Positions 7,185 through 14,105 of a DNA stretch of 19,154 nt are shown in pieces (the first letter of the stretch is position 1; every line of letters starts with the position of its first letter). The notes below the pieces were generated by a model. It saw nothing but the letters and a program-made list of their open reading frames with translations, was not told where the DNA came from and ran no database searches. The stretch covers positions 1 through 19,154 of the forward strand of contig CAZKMM010000039.1 of the NCBI GenBank assembly GCA_964553915.1, read 5' to 3'. The position numbers and the translations under genes were made by a program. Source of the stretch: CAZKMM01 sp964553915 (GTDB lineage: Bacteria; RBG-13-61-14; DRUE01).

Positions 7185-9164
7185 ATGGGCGAAGAGAAAA
7201 AAACCATTGAATCCGTATCCCTAGAAGAACGAGTTTTTCCGATTCCTGAAGAGCTAAAAAAGACCGCCTACATCAAATCCCGACAGGAATATGAACAACT
7301 ATGGAAGCGCTCGATTGAAGACCCGGAAGGTTTCTGGGCAGAGCTAGCAGAAGAATATCTTGAGTGGTTTGAAAAATGGAATAAGGTCTGGAACTGGGAC
7401 CCGGAAAAAGTGGAGTTCAGAATGTTTGAGGGTGCCAAGCTCAATGTCAGCTATAACTGCCTGGACAAACATATTAAGACCTGGCGTAAGAATAAAGCGG
7501 CATTGGTCTGGGAAGGCGATGACCCAAAAGACAGGCGAATACTCACTTATCTGGATTTGTATCAAGAGGTGAACCGCTTTGCCAATGTTTTAAAGAAAAA
7601 AGGAGTTAAAAAGGGCGACCGGGTTTGCATATATCTGGGAATGATTCCCGAGCTTCCCATTGCTATGCTTGCCTGTGCCCGGATTGGTGCGATTCACTCA
7701 GTGGTCTTCGGCGGATTCAGTGCGGACTCCCTTCGGGAAAGAATCCTGGACAGCAAGGCGAGCCTGCTCATCACCGCGGATGGCGGATATCGGGCGGGAA
7801 GAATTGTTCCCTTAAAAGCCAATGCAGATAAAGCCCTGGAAGGCCTGGAAGAGCAGGTTAAAAGCGTGATTGTGGTGCGAAGAGTGGGGCAGGAAGTTCC
7901 AATGAAAACAGGAAGAGATAGCTACTGGGATGAAGAGATGAATGCGGAAGATATTGCCAGCTACTGCGAGCCGGAAAAAATGGATGCGGAAGACCCACTC
8001 TTTATCCTCTACACTTCTGGTTCCACGGGCAAGCCCAAAGGCGTGCTTCATACCAGCGCCGGCTATTTGCTTTATATCTCGGTTAGCTTCAAGCTGGTGT
8101 TTGATTACAAAGAAGAAGATACCTACTGGTGCACCGCAGATATCGGATGGGTCACCGGGCATAGCTATATCGTTTATGGTCCGCTTAATGTCGGTGCCAC
8201 CAGCCTGATGTTTGAAGGCGTGCCCACCTATCCCAACCCGGGGAGATTCTGGGAAATCGTGGAAAAATATAAAGTCAACCAGCTCTACACCGCTCCGACT
8301 GCAATCCGCGCTTTAATGCGAGAAGGAGACCAGTGGCCAGAAAAATATGACCTTTCCAGCCTCCGGATTCTCGGGACCGTGGGAGAGCCGATTAACCCGG
8401 AAGCCTGGGTCTGGTATTATGAGAAAATCGGTGGAGGAAGATGCCCGATTGTTGATACCTACTGGCAGACCGAAACTGGTGGCTTCTTAATTGCACCGCT
8501 CCCTGGAGCTTTTGATTTAAAGCCCGGCTCTGCCACTCTTCCCTTCCTCGGAGTTAAAGCCAGGGTGCTTCGGGAAGACCGAACCGAATGCGAGGTTAAT
8601 GAAGGGGGATATCTGGTCATTGAACAGCCCTGGCCCGGAATAATGCGCACCGTGTATGGAGACCACCAGAGATTTATTGATACCTACTGGAAGCAATTTC
8701 CTCCCTATTATACCACTGGCGATGGTGCCCGGAGGGATGAAGATGGCTATTTCTGGCTGATGGGAAGGCTGGATGATGTCATCAATGTCTCCGGACACCG
8801 CCTGGGAACCGCAGAAATAGAATCCGCTCTGGTCAGCCATCCAGCAGTAGCAGAATCCGCGGTGGTGGGAATGCCCCATGAGGTCAAAGGACAGGGGATT
8901 TATGCGTTTGTGATTTTGAAAGCCGGGGTGGAGCCAAGCGAGGAGCTGAAAAAGGAACTGGTTCAGCATGTCAGGAAAGAAATCGGACCCATTGCCACTC
9001 CGGATAAAATTCAGTTTGCGGAAGGACTGCCCAAAACTCGTTCCGGCAAGATTATGAGGAGAATCCTTAAGAAAATTGCAGCCGGAGAGGTGAAAGACCT
9101 GGGCGATACCACAACCCTGGCAGACCCATCGGTGGTGGAGCAGTTAATCAAGGGAAGAAGCTAG
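7185..9164 (+). CDS. acs: Acetyl-CoA synthetase (acetate-CoA ligase, AMP-forming)
   Basis: 659 aa, the normal length for Acs (E. coli enzyme about 652). Converts acetate, ATP and CoA to acetyl-CoA, AMP and PPi via acetyl-AMP in the cytoplasm. Visible motifs: P-loop-like YTSGSTGKPKG at 276-286, TVGEPINPEAW at 398-408, YWQTETGG at 426-433, and the C-terminal catalytic lysine K622 in TRSGKIMRR, the site that Pat/GNAT-type acetyltransferases modify in known Acs. The acetate-pocket residues (W427, and V323-T324 in WVTGHSY) are those of acetate-specific enzymes, favouring acetate over propionate. A strong AAGGAGGT precedes the ATG. First gene of an operon with a FadR-like regulator and etfBA (gaps 16, 31 and 20 bases). 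Related propionyl-CoA synthetase is a less likely alternative. Confidence 0.95.
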   Translation: MGEEKKTIESVSLEERVFPIPEELKKTAYIKSRQEYEQLWKRSIEDPEGFWAELAEEYLEWFEKWNKVWNWDPEKVEFRMFEGAKLNVSYNCLDKHIKTWRKNKAALVWEGDDPKDRRILTYLDLYQEVNRFANVLKKKGVKKGDRVCIYLGMIPELPIAMLACARIGAIHSVVFGGFSADSLRERILDSKASLLITADGGYRAGRIVPLKANADKALEGLEEQVKSVIVVRRVGQEVPMKTGRDSYWDEEMNAEDIASYCEPEKMDAEDPLFILYTSGSTGKPKGVLHTSAGYLLYISVSFKLVFDYKEEDTYWCTADIGWVTGHSYIVYGPLNVGATSLMFEGVPTYPNPGRFWEIVEKYKVNQLYTAPTAIRALMREGDQWPEKYDLSSLRILGTVGEPINPEAWVWYYEKIGGGRCPIVDTYWQTETGGFLIAPLPGAFDLKPGSATLPFLGVKARVLREDRTECEVNEGGYLVIEQPWPGIMRTVYGDHQRFIDTYWKQFPPYYTTGDGARRDEDGYFWLMGRLDDVINVSGHRLGTAEIESALVSHPAVAESAVVGMPHEVKGQGIYAFVILKAGVEPSEELKKELVQHVRKEIGPIATPDKIQFAEGLPKTRSGKIMRRILKKIAAGEVKDLGDTTTLADPSVVEQLIKGRS

Positions 9165-9177
9165 TTAAAGAAACTAG
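9161..9177. repeat. Inverted repeat at acs stop / regulator start
   Basis: CTAGTT, 5-base centre, AACTAG; perfect 6-bp arms covering the acs stop codon and ending 3 bases before the regulator ATG. It could be a small hairpin affecting coupling, or an operator. It is short enough to be chance. Confidence 0.3.
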
Positions 9178-9180
9178 ATT

Positions 9181-9822
9181 ATGGGGCAAGAAAGGAGCAA
9201 GGGGGAGAGGTCTTTTTTAAAGGTCTCCCGGGGAAAAGATAAGTATAAAAAGATTCTGGAATCTGCGGTTCAGGTTTTTGCCCGGAAGGGATTTCATCAG
9301 GCACGAATCAGTGATATTGCCCGGGAAAGCGGAGTAGCAGATGGCACGATTTATTTATATTTTCGCAACAAAGATGATATCTTAATCAAGGCATTTGAAG
9401 AAAGCTTAACCGAGATTATCCAGCGGGTTGAATCCACCTTAAGCCAGGAACCAGACCCGCTCTCCCGGCTCCGGCGTTTTATCTGGCTACATCTGGAGCT
9501 GTTGGAGGAGAATCAGGCACTGGCAGAGGTAATCCAGGTTGAGCTTCGCCAGAGCCATAAATTTATGAAGGAGTATGTTCCCAGGAAGTTTCTGGAGTAT
9601 CTGGAAATTATTGCCCGTCTGCTTCGGGAGGGGCAGGAAGCCGGGGTGATTCGTCCGGAGATTTCTCCGGAAATTTTCAAAAGAGCGCTTTTTGGTGCCT
9701 TAGATGAGCTCAGTTTGTATTGGGTCTTGACAAAAAAGCCAAAAAGTTATATCAAAAGCAGTGCGGAGCAATTATGTGAAATTTTCTTCAGGGGAATAGT
9801 TCAAAAAGGAGTGGAAGTTTAA
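9181..9822 (+). CDS. FadR-like TetR/AcrR-family transcriptional regulator
   Basis: 213 aa. An N-terminal TetR helix-turn-helix is at about residues 20-66 (ILESAVQVFARKGFHQARISDIARESGVADGTIYLYFRNKDDIL). The ligand domain contains AEVIQVELRQSHKFMKEY and FKRALFGALDELSLYWVL. From memory the protein closely resembles Bacillus FadR (YsiA), including the GVADGTIYLYF.NK.DILI stretch and the QLELRQS segment; that family represses fatty-acid degradation genes and is released by long-chain acyl-CoA. Here it sits between acs and etfB, so it probably controls its own operon. The start lacks a convincing SD and lies 16 bases after the acs stop; a basic 17-residue N-terminal extension precedes the HTH. The ligand could differ from acyl-CoA. 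Confidence 0.88.
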   Translation: MGQERSKGERSFLKVSRGKDKYKKILESAVQVFARKGFHQARISDIARESGVADGTIYLYFRNKDDILIKAFEESLTEIIQRVESTLSQEPDPLSRLRRFIWLHLELLEENQALAEVIQVELRQSHKFMKEYVPRKFLEYLEIIARLLREGQEAGVIRPEISPEIFKRALFGALDELSLYWVLTKKPKSYIKSSAEQLCEIFFRGIVQKGVEV

Positions 9823-9853
9823 AAATTAAACCACAGGAAAGGAGGGAGAAAAA

Positions 9854-10642
9854 GTGAAAGTACTGGTATGTATGAAGCAAACGCCAGACACAGAAGCCAC
9901 CATCAAAATCACCGCAGACAAAAAGGGGATTGAGGAGCAGAACATTAAGTGGATTATGAGCCCTTACGATGAGTTTGCAGTGGAGCAGGCAATTCAAATC
10001 AAGGAGAAGCTGGGCGGAGAAACCGTGGTGGTGACAATGGGAACGGACCGGGTGATTGAATCAATGCGCACCGCCCTGGCAATGGGAATTGACCGGGGAG
10101 TGCATTGCTGGGATGACGCTTTTGCTGGCTCGGATGCTCTTGCCACTGCCAAAATCCTCGCCAGCGTAATCAAGGCGGAAAATCCAGACCTGGTGCTCTG
10201 CGGTCGCCAGGCAATTGATTTTGACCAGGCTCAGGTGCCAGCATACCTGGCAGAACTGCTTGGCTGGCCCCAGGTCTATGCGGTCTGCAAGCTGGAAATC
10301 CAGGAGGGAAAAGCTATCTGCAACCGCAGGATTGAGGGCGGAGAAGAAGTAATAGAAACCTCTCTTCCCTGCGTAATGACCTGCGATAAGGGCTTGAACG
10401 AGCCCCGCTATGCATCCCTGCCCGGGATTATGAAAGCGAAAAAGAAAGAGGTCAAAAAATGGACTTTAGCAGAGACCGGCTTGAGCGCAGATGAGGTAGG
10501 AGAAGCTGGCTCCAAGGTGAAAATTATTGAATACCTGCCACTTCCCGAGCGTCCCCCCGGAAAAATCTTCAAGGAAATGGAAACCGAAGATATGGTCAAA
10601 GAAGTGGTCAAACTGCTTCGGGAAGAAGCCAAGATCATTTAA
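9854..10642 (+). CDS. etfB: Electron transfer flavoprotein beta subunit
   Basis: 262 aa, normal EtfB length. The GTG start at 9854 is chosen because of AAAGGAGG at 9838-9845 and the conserved N-terminus MKVLVCMKQTPDTEA. The family signature region is clear: ICNRRIEGGEEVIETSLPCV (about 155-174) and LNEPRYASLPGIMKAKKK (181-198), the recognition loop that docks on partner dehydrogenases. GRQAIDFDQAQV (117-128) is the nucleotide-binding segment. With EtfA it forms a soluble FAD heterodimer moving electrons between acyl-CoA or other dehydrogenases and the quinone pool. No acyl-CoA dehydrogenase, etf-quinone oxidoreductase or FixC/FixX gene is in the window, so partner and direction are unknown. 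Whether it is a classical or a bifurcating ETF cannot be settled by eye. Confidence 0.95.
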   Translation: MKVLVCMKQTPDTEATIKITADKKGIEEQNIKWIMSPYDEFAVEQAIQIKEKLGGETVVVTMGTDRVIESMRTALAMGIDRGVHCWDDAFAGSDALATAKILASVIKAENPDLVLCGRQAIDFDQAQVPAYLAELLGWPQVYAVCKLEIQEGKAICNRRIEGGEEVIETSLPCVMTCDKGLNEPRYASLPGIMKAKKKEVKKWTLAETGLSADEVGEAGSKVKIIEYLPLPERPPGKIFKEMETEDMVKEVVKLLREEAKII

Positions 10643-10662
10643 AAACAAGGGAGGTGAGAACA

Positions 10663-11646
10663 ATGGCAAGCGGAGTAATGATTTTTGCAGAGCAAAGGGA
10701 AGGAAAGTTTCGCAAGGTTGCTTATGAGCTTTTGAATATCGGGCGTCAGCTGGCAGACCAGCTGGGTGGTCCTTTGAGCGCAGTGGTGGTAGGCAAGGGA
10801 GTAAAAGACCTTGCCAGCTCTTTAGGAAAATATGGGGCGGAAAAGGTCTATGTGATTGATGGCGACCCTTTTGAGCTTTATTCCTCTCAGGGATATGCCA
10901 GTGCGGTAGCGAACGCCATCAAGCAGGCAGACCCGGCGGTATTCCTCACCGGTGCCAGTGCAATGGGAAAAGACCTCACCCCGAGAGTTTCCGCAAAGCT
11001 CGGGGTGGGGATGGCATCAGATTGCACCGCTTTAGAGGTAGTGGATGGCAAGCTCCAGATTACCCGTCCGGTTTATTCGGGTAAATGTTATATCAAGGTG
11101 GAGCTGGTGGGCACTCCTCAGATTGCTTCGGTTCGTCCCAATACTTATCCAGTGGCAGAGGAAAAAGAAGGCGGTGCGGAAATTGTTGAGGTGGACCCGG
11201 GCATCAGTGCGGATGAAATTAAAGCCAAAGTGGTTCAGGTAGAAAAGGCCGCGGAAGGAAAGATTGAGCTGACTGAAGCGGAGCGGATTGTCAGCGGTGG
11301 TCGGGGAATGAAGAGCAAAGAGAACTTCAAGATTCTCTTTGACCTGGCTGATGTTATCGGAGCTGCGGTAGGAGCCAGCAGAGCCGCGGTAGACAGTGGA
11401 TATGCCTCCCAAGATATGCAGGTGGGTCAGACCGGAAAAGTGGTCAATCCCAACCTGTATATGGCATTTGGCATCTCCGGCGCCATCCAGCACCTGGCTG
11501 GAATGAGAACCAGTAAAGTCATCGTGGCAGTGAACAAAGACCCAGAGGCGCCCATCTTCCAGAAAGCAGATTACGGAATTGTTGATGACCTGTTCAAAGT
11601 GGTGCCGATTATGATTGAGGAATTCAAAAAACTTCTTCAGGAATAA
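10663..11646 (+). CDS. etfA: Electron transfer flavoprotein alpha subunit
   Basis: 327 aa. ATG 10663 is chosen over the in-frame GTG at 10654, because GGGAGGTGA (10649-10657) is a well-spaced Shine-Dalgarno for the ATG and the GTG lies inside it. The C-terminal FAD-binding domain is unmistakable: GRGMKSKENF, then SRAAVDSGYASQDMQVGQTG, GISGAIQHLAGM, VIVAVNKDPEAPIFQKADYG. The FAD of the EtfAB dimer binds here. The N-terminal half is the usual alpha/beta domain that packs against EtfB. GIVDDLF replaces the more usual GIVGDLF, a minor variation. Last gene of the acs operon, 20 bases after etfB and directly followed by a strong terminator at 11656-11697. Confidence 0.95.
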   Translation: MASGVMIFAEQREGKFRKVAYELLNIGRQLADQLGGPLSAVVVGKGVKDLASSLGKYGAEKVYVIDGDPFELYSSQGYASAVANAIKQADPAVFLTGASAMGKDLTPRVSAKLGVGMASDCTALEVVDGKLQITRPVYSGKCYIKVELVGTPQIASVRPNTYPVAEEKEGGAEIVEVDPGISADEIKAKVVQVEKAAEGKIELTEAERIVSGGRGMKSKENFKILFDLADVIGAAVGASRAAVDSGYASQDMQVGQTGKVVNPNLYMAFGISGAIQHLAGMRTSKVIVAVNKDPEAPIFQKADYGIVDDLFKVVPIMIEEFKKLLQE

Positions 11647-11655
11647 TTAAGCCTG

Positions 11656-11697
11656 AAAAGGGGCGGGTCCCTTTTCCCGGACTCGCCCCTTTTATTT
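11656..11697 (+). terminator. Strong rho-independent terminator after etfA
   Basis: Stem 11656-11670 (AAAAGGGGCGGGTCC) pairs with 11679-11693 (GGACTCGCCCCTTTT) over 15 bp with one G-U wobble and an 8-base loop, followed by a T-rich run to 11697. It ends the acs-fadR-etfBA unit; the next promoter starts at its T-tract. Confidence 0.93.
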
Positions 11698-11724
11698 GTC
11701 AAGCCCAGATAAACCTGATAAAAT
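11696..11724 (+). promoter_or_regulatory. Promoter of the MobA-like nucleotidyltransferase gene
   Basis: TTGTCA (11696-11701), 17-base spacer, TAAAAT (11719-11724): 5/6 matches in both hexamers. The predicted start is about 11731, so the leader to ATG 11738 is only about 7 bases. The -35 overlaps the T-tract of the upstream terminator. Confidence 0.6.
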
Positions 11725-11737
11725 CCTAAATCCTGCT

Positions 11738-12712
11738 ATGGGAATTGATGCCTTAGTTTTAGCCGGCGACCGAAAAGGTGCCAAACTCCTCTATGGCACC
11801 AATAAAGCCTTTCTCTACCTTCGGGGAAAACCCCTGCTTACTTATGTCCTCTCTGCTCTGGAGCGGGCGCAGGAAGTGGAGAAAATCCATATCGTCGGAC
11901 CCGAGGAGAGGCTCCGGGAACTTTTAGCAGAATTTCAATATTCCAAACCCATCAAATACCTTCCTCAGGGAGAAAATGTTTTTGAAAACATCTGGTATGG
12001 CTCTCTGAGTACTTTTCCGGAATATGAATGGGGAAAGGACTGGAGCGGATTAAAGGAACTTAAAGAAAAGGATAAACTGGTTCTGGTAACCACCTGCGAT
12101 ATTCCTCTTCTGGAGCCGGTGGAAGTGGATGAGTTCATCAAAACCGCGCCCAGCCAGAATTTTGATATGGTCTTTGGAATTACCAGAAAGGAAATGCTGG
12201 TGCCTTTTGCTCCGAAAAATGGCGATGAGGGAATCAGCTTTGCATACTTTGTGATGAAAGACATCATCTTCCGTCAGGCAAACATCTTTTTGCTTCGTCC
12301 GACCCGTCTCGGTTATGTAATGGAGCTATTTATTCCTTTGGTTTATCAATTCCGACATCAGAAGCTATGGAGGAATATCATCCGGGGCTTCTGGATTATT
12401 GCCAAACTCCGGGTCGGCGGACGGGCACTTTATTATTTTACTGTGCTTCAGGCAGGAAGAATTTTTGATGGCAAGGGCTGGAGGCTCCTTCGCAATCTGG
12501 CAAGAAAAGGAGTAAGCCTGCCGGAAATTTTAGAATATGTCCGCCCGATTCTCCAGACCCGGTTCACTGCCTTTGAAACCATCGGTCCTGGTCCCACTAT
12601 AGATGTGGATAATGAAGAAGACCTGGCAGTGTTTGAAAAAATGTTTGACCGGTTCAAAGAAATCCAGAAAGAAATCCTGGAAAAACGCTACCCCCTGCCA
12701 GAAAAAGTGTGA
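11738..12712 (+). CDS. MobA-like NTP-transferase domain protein
   Basis: 324 aa from ATG 11738. An upstream in-frame TTG (11696) overlaps the terminator T-tract and the -35 box and is rejected. The N-terminus is an NTP-transferase Rossmann-like fold: DALVLAGDRKGAKLLYGTNKAFLYLRGKPLLTYVLSAL, with K23 matching the conserved lysine; the usual LAGGxGxRM loop is modified to LAGDRKGAK. VTTCDIPLL (D121) is the metal-binding segment. The C-terminus ends in the typical TIDVDNEEDLAVFEK block. The region about 170-280 is longer and more helical/aromatic than in MobA itself (about 200 aa). The substrate is unknown: a sugar-phosphate, CTP-alcohol or molybdopterin-like transfer are all possible. The adjacent GT9 gene hints at envelope polysaccharide or lipid work, which is inference. 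No Shine-Dalgarno sequence. Confidence 0.82.
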   Translation: MGIDALVLAGDRKGAKLLYGTNKAFLYLRGKPLLTYVLSALERAQEVEKIHIVGPEERLRELLAEFQYSKPIKYLPQGENVFENIWYGSLSTFPEYEWGKDWSGLKELKEKDKLVLVTTCDIPLLEPVEVDEFIKTAPSQNFDMVFGITRKEMLVPFAPKNGDEGISFAYFVMKDIIFRQANIFLLRPTRLGYVMELFIPLVYQFRHQKLWRNIIRGFWIIAKLRVGGRALYYFTVLQAGRIFDGKGWRLLRNLARKGVSLPEILEYVRPILQTRFTAFETIGPGPTIDVDNEEDLAVFEKMFDRFKEIQKEILEKRYPLPEKV

Positions 12713-12811
12713 CTTTTTTCTGTCAATATCTCCGAACCTTTTCCAGCTTGAAAACCATTCGGACAAATTAAAAAAATTAAGCGTCTCTGATTTCCTGCCT
12801 CTGATCAGGAT

Positions 12812-12840
12812 TTGCTAAAAAACCGGAATAAAACTATTTT
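12812..12840 (+). promoter_or_regulatory. Promoter of the GT9 gene, apparently leaderless
   Basis: TTGCTA (12812-12817), 17-base spacer, TATTTT (12835-12840). The predicted start is about 12847, 2 bases before the ATG at 12849. Hexamer matches are 4/6 each, so this is weaker than the others; spacing and the absence of any SD support it. Confidence 0.35.
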
Positions 12841-12848
12841 TACTTAAA

Positions 12849-13859
12849 ATGCGGATTCTTTTTATCAGGTTTGGTTCCATCGGAAATGCAATTGTCTCTA
12901 TCCCTGCTATTCGGGCGGTGAGAAAAACCTTTCCTTCTGCTTTTCTTGCTCTGCTCTGCGACCCCATCACCTATGACCTCTGGAAAGACTGCCCCTGGCT
13001 GGACCAGGTGATTATCTATGACCAGAAAAAAGCCCATAAAGCTGGTCCTGGATACCTCCGTCTCATTGCCCGGCTCAGAAAATTGAAATTCACTCATTCG
13101 GTTCACTTCCGGAGATTCCTTCGGAGCGAACTGCTCGGATTCCTCGCCGGTGCCAAAGAAAGAATCGGCTTTGACCCCGGGGGATTTTCTCTGCTCACCC
13201 AAAAAATCCCTTACTCCGAGCAAGAACATATCATAGACCAGAACCTGAAACTGGCACAGGCTCTGGGAGCCAGAGAACTTGACCCGGCTCTGGAATACTG
13301 GACCGCTCCACCTTCAGAAAAAGTCCAGCAAATCCTTTCCCGGATTCCCTCTCCCCGAATCATCCTTCATCCCTTTGCCCGCACCCAGGCGCAGAGAAGA
13401 TGGAGCGGGTTTGCCAGCCTGAGTGAAAAAATCGCCAGAGAACTTCGCCTTCACCCGATTATCATCGGCACCAGGGAGGAAGAAAAAATCTTCCATAAAG
13501 AATGGGGGGGGAAATCCGAGCTGGTATATCCAGCTTTTGGGCTGAGCATCCCAGAGCTTGCCAGCCTGCTCGCCCGCTCCCAGCTTTTCATCGGAATGGA
13601 TTCCGGACCGCTTCACCTTGCCTGTGCGGTGGAAATCCCTGCTGTTGCTATCTATGTGCCAGAGCCCGGGCTGGAAAAAAACCTGAACAAATGGAAACCA
13701 AAAAGCGAAAAATTCTATGCAATTATCCCGGATAAATCCTGCTCTGAGTGTCCGGCTTATCCCTGCTCCCCGGAAATTTTAAAATCCTGCCTTGAGAGAA
13801 TTTCTGAGGAGAATATTCTGAATATCTGCCAGAAAATCCTCAATAAGATTAAAAAATAA
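12849..13859 (+). CDS. GT9 family glycosyltransferase (ADP-heptose:LPS heptosyltransferase-like)
   Basis: 336 aa, the family's usual size. N-terminal MRILFIRFGSIGNAIVSIPAIRAVRKTFP is the GT9 glycine-rich start (normally G.iGD.i...P....l). The C-terminal donor-binding domain shows HPFARTQAQRRW (174-185) and FIGMDSGPLHLACAVEIPAVAIY (247-269), with D251-S-G-P-x-H as in heptosyltransferases. The usual GD in the N-terminal loop is GN13 here, so the acceptor or catalysis may differ from WaaC/WaaF, and the DPGGF region is unlike E. coli. A CSECPAYPC cluster sits near the C-terminus, as in many GT9 proteins. It probably adds a sugar to lipopolysaccharide core or another glycolipid at the cytoplasmic face of the inner membrane. 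A run of eight G lies inside the gene (13504-13511). Confidence 0.88.
   Translation: MRILFIRFGSIGNAIVSIPAIRAVRKTFPSAFLALLCDPITYDLWKDCPWLDQVIIYDQKKAHKAGPGYLRLIARLRKLKFTHSVHFRRFLRSELLGFLAGAKERIGFDPGGFSLLTQKIPYSEQEHIIDQNLKLAQALGARELDPALEYWTAPPSEKVQQILSRIPSPRIILHPFARTQAQRRWSGFASLSEKIARELRLHPIIIGTREEEKIFHKEWGGKSELVYPAFGLSIPELASLLARSQLFIGMDSGPLHLACAVEIPAVAIYVPEPGLEKNLNKWKPKSEKFYAIIPDKSCSECPAYPCSPEILKSCLERISEENILNICQKILNKIKK
13504..13511 (+). repeat. G8 homopolymer inside the GT9 coding region
   Basis: Eight consecutive G encode W219-G220-G221. Addition or loss of one base would frameshift the last third of the enzyme, before the DSGPxH motif. Confidence 0.95.
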
Positions 13860-13977
13860 TCAAATTTCGCTCAATTTTGGTTATTTTTGAATCCTCTTCC
13901 TTTTCTCTGCATCTTAAATTCATAAGTTCGGGATTTATTTCCTCAGTTCTTAGTTTAGAAAAAAAGAGATTATAAAA

Positions 13978-14046
13978 GGATTTTTGTAAAAATTTGTTCT
14001 TTTACCCAAATTCAGCTTGTGTTAAAAAATTTTTACAAAAAAATCC
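13978..14046. repeat. Long AT-rich inverted repeat between GT9 and the receiver-PilZ gene
   Basis: Left arm 13978-13995 is GGATTTTTGTAAAAATTT. Right arm 14027-14046 is its reverse complement with two extra A (AAATTTTTACAAAAAAATCC). The arms are separated by 31 bases. There is no T-tract after it, so it is not a normal terminator. It ends 14 bases before the -35 of the receiver-PilZ promoter. The rest of 13860-14105 is AT-rich with no gene. Confidence 0.7.
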
Positions 14047-14059
14047 CTAAATTTTTCTG

Positions 14060-14089
14060 TTGCCAATACCGATAAAAAAATAGTAAAAT
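14060..14089 (+). promoter_or_regulatory. Promoter of the receiver-PilZ gene
   Basis: TTGCCA (14060-14065), 18-base spacer, TAAAAT (14084-14089). The predicted start is about 14096, so translation should begin at ATG 14106 (10-base leader) rather than at the ATG at 14088, which overlaps the -10 box. Confidence 0.5.
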
Positions 14090-14105
14090 GTTAAAAAAAG
14101 TTAAC

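Noticed and set aside
9817..9831. GTTTAA-AAA-TTAAAC inverted repeat before etfB
   Set aside because: Short, A/T-only apart from the ends, and probably chance; an internal terminator is ruled out because it lacks GC.
10654..10662. GTG start for etfA
   Set aside because: It sits inside the Shine-Dalgarno (GGGAGGTGA) that serves ATG 10663.
11696..11737. TTG start giving a 14-residue longer nucleotidyltransferase
   Set aside because: It overlaps the etfA terminator T-tract and the -35 box; the added residues are not conserved-looking and the fold begins at MGIDALVLAG.
12713..12848. Possible terminator between the nucleotidyltransferase and GT9 genes
   Set aside because: Only short complementary bits (e.g. 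around CTGATCAG) and no stem followed by a T-run.
14088..14105. Earlier ATG for the receiver-PilZ gene
   Set aside because: The ATG lies in TAAAATG, the predicted -10 box; the receiver homologous start (PPKKILLADD) fits ATG 14106.
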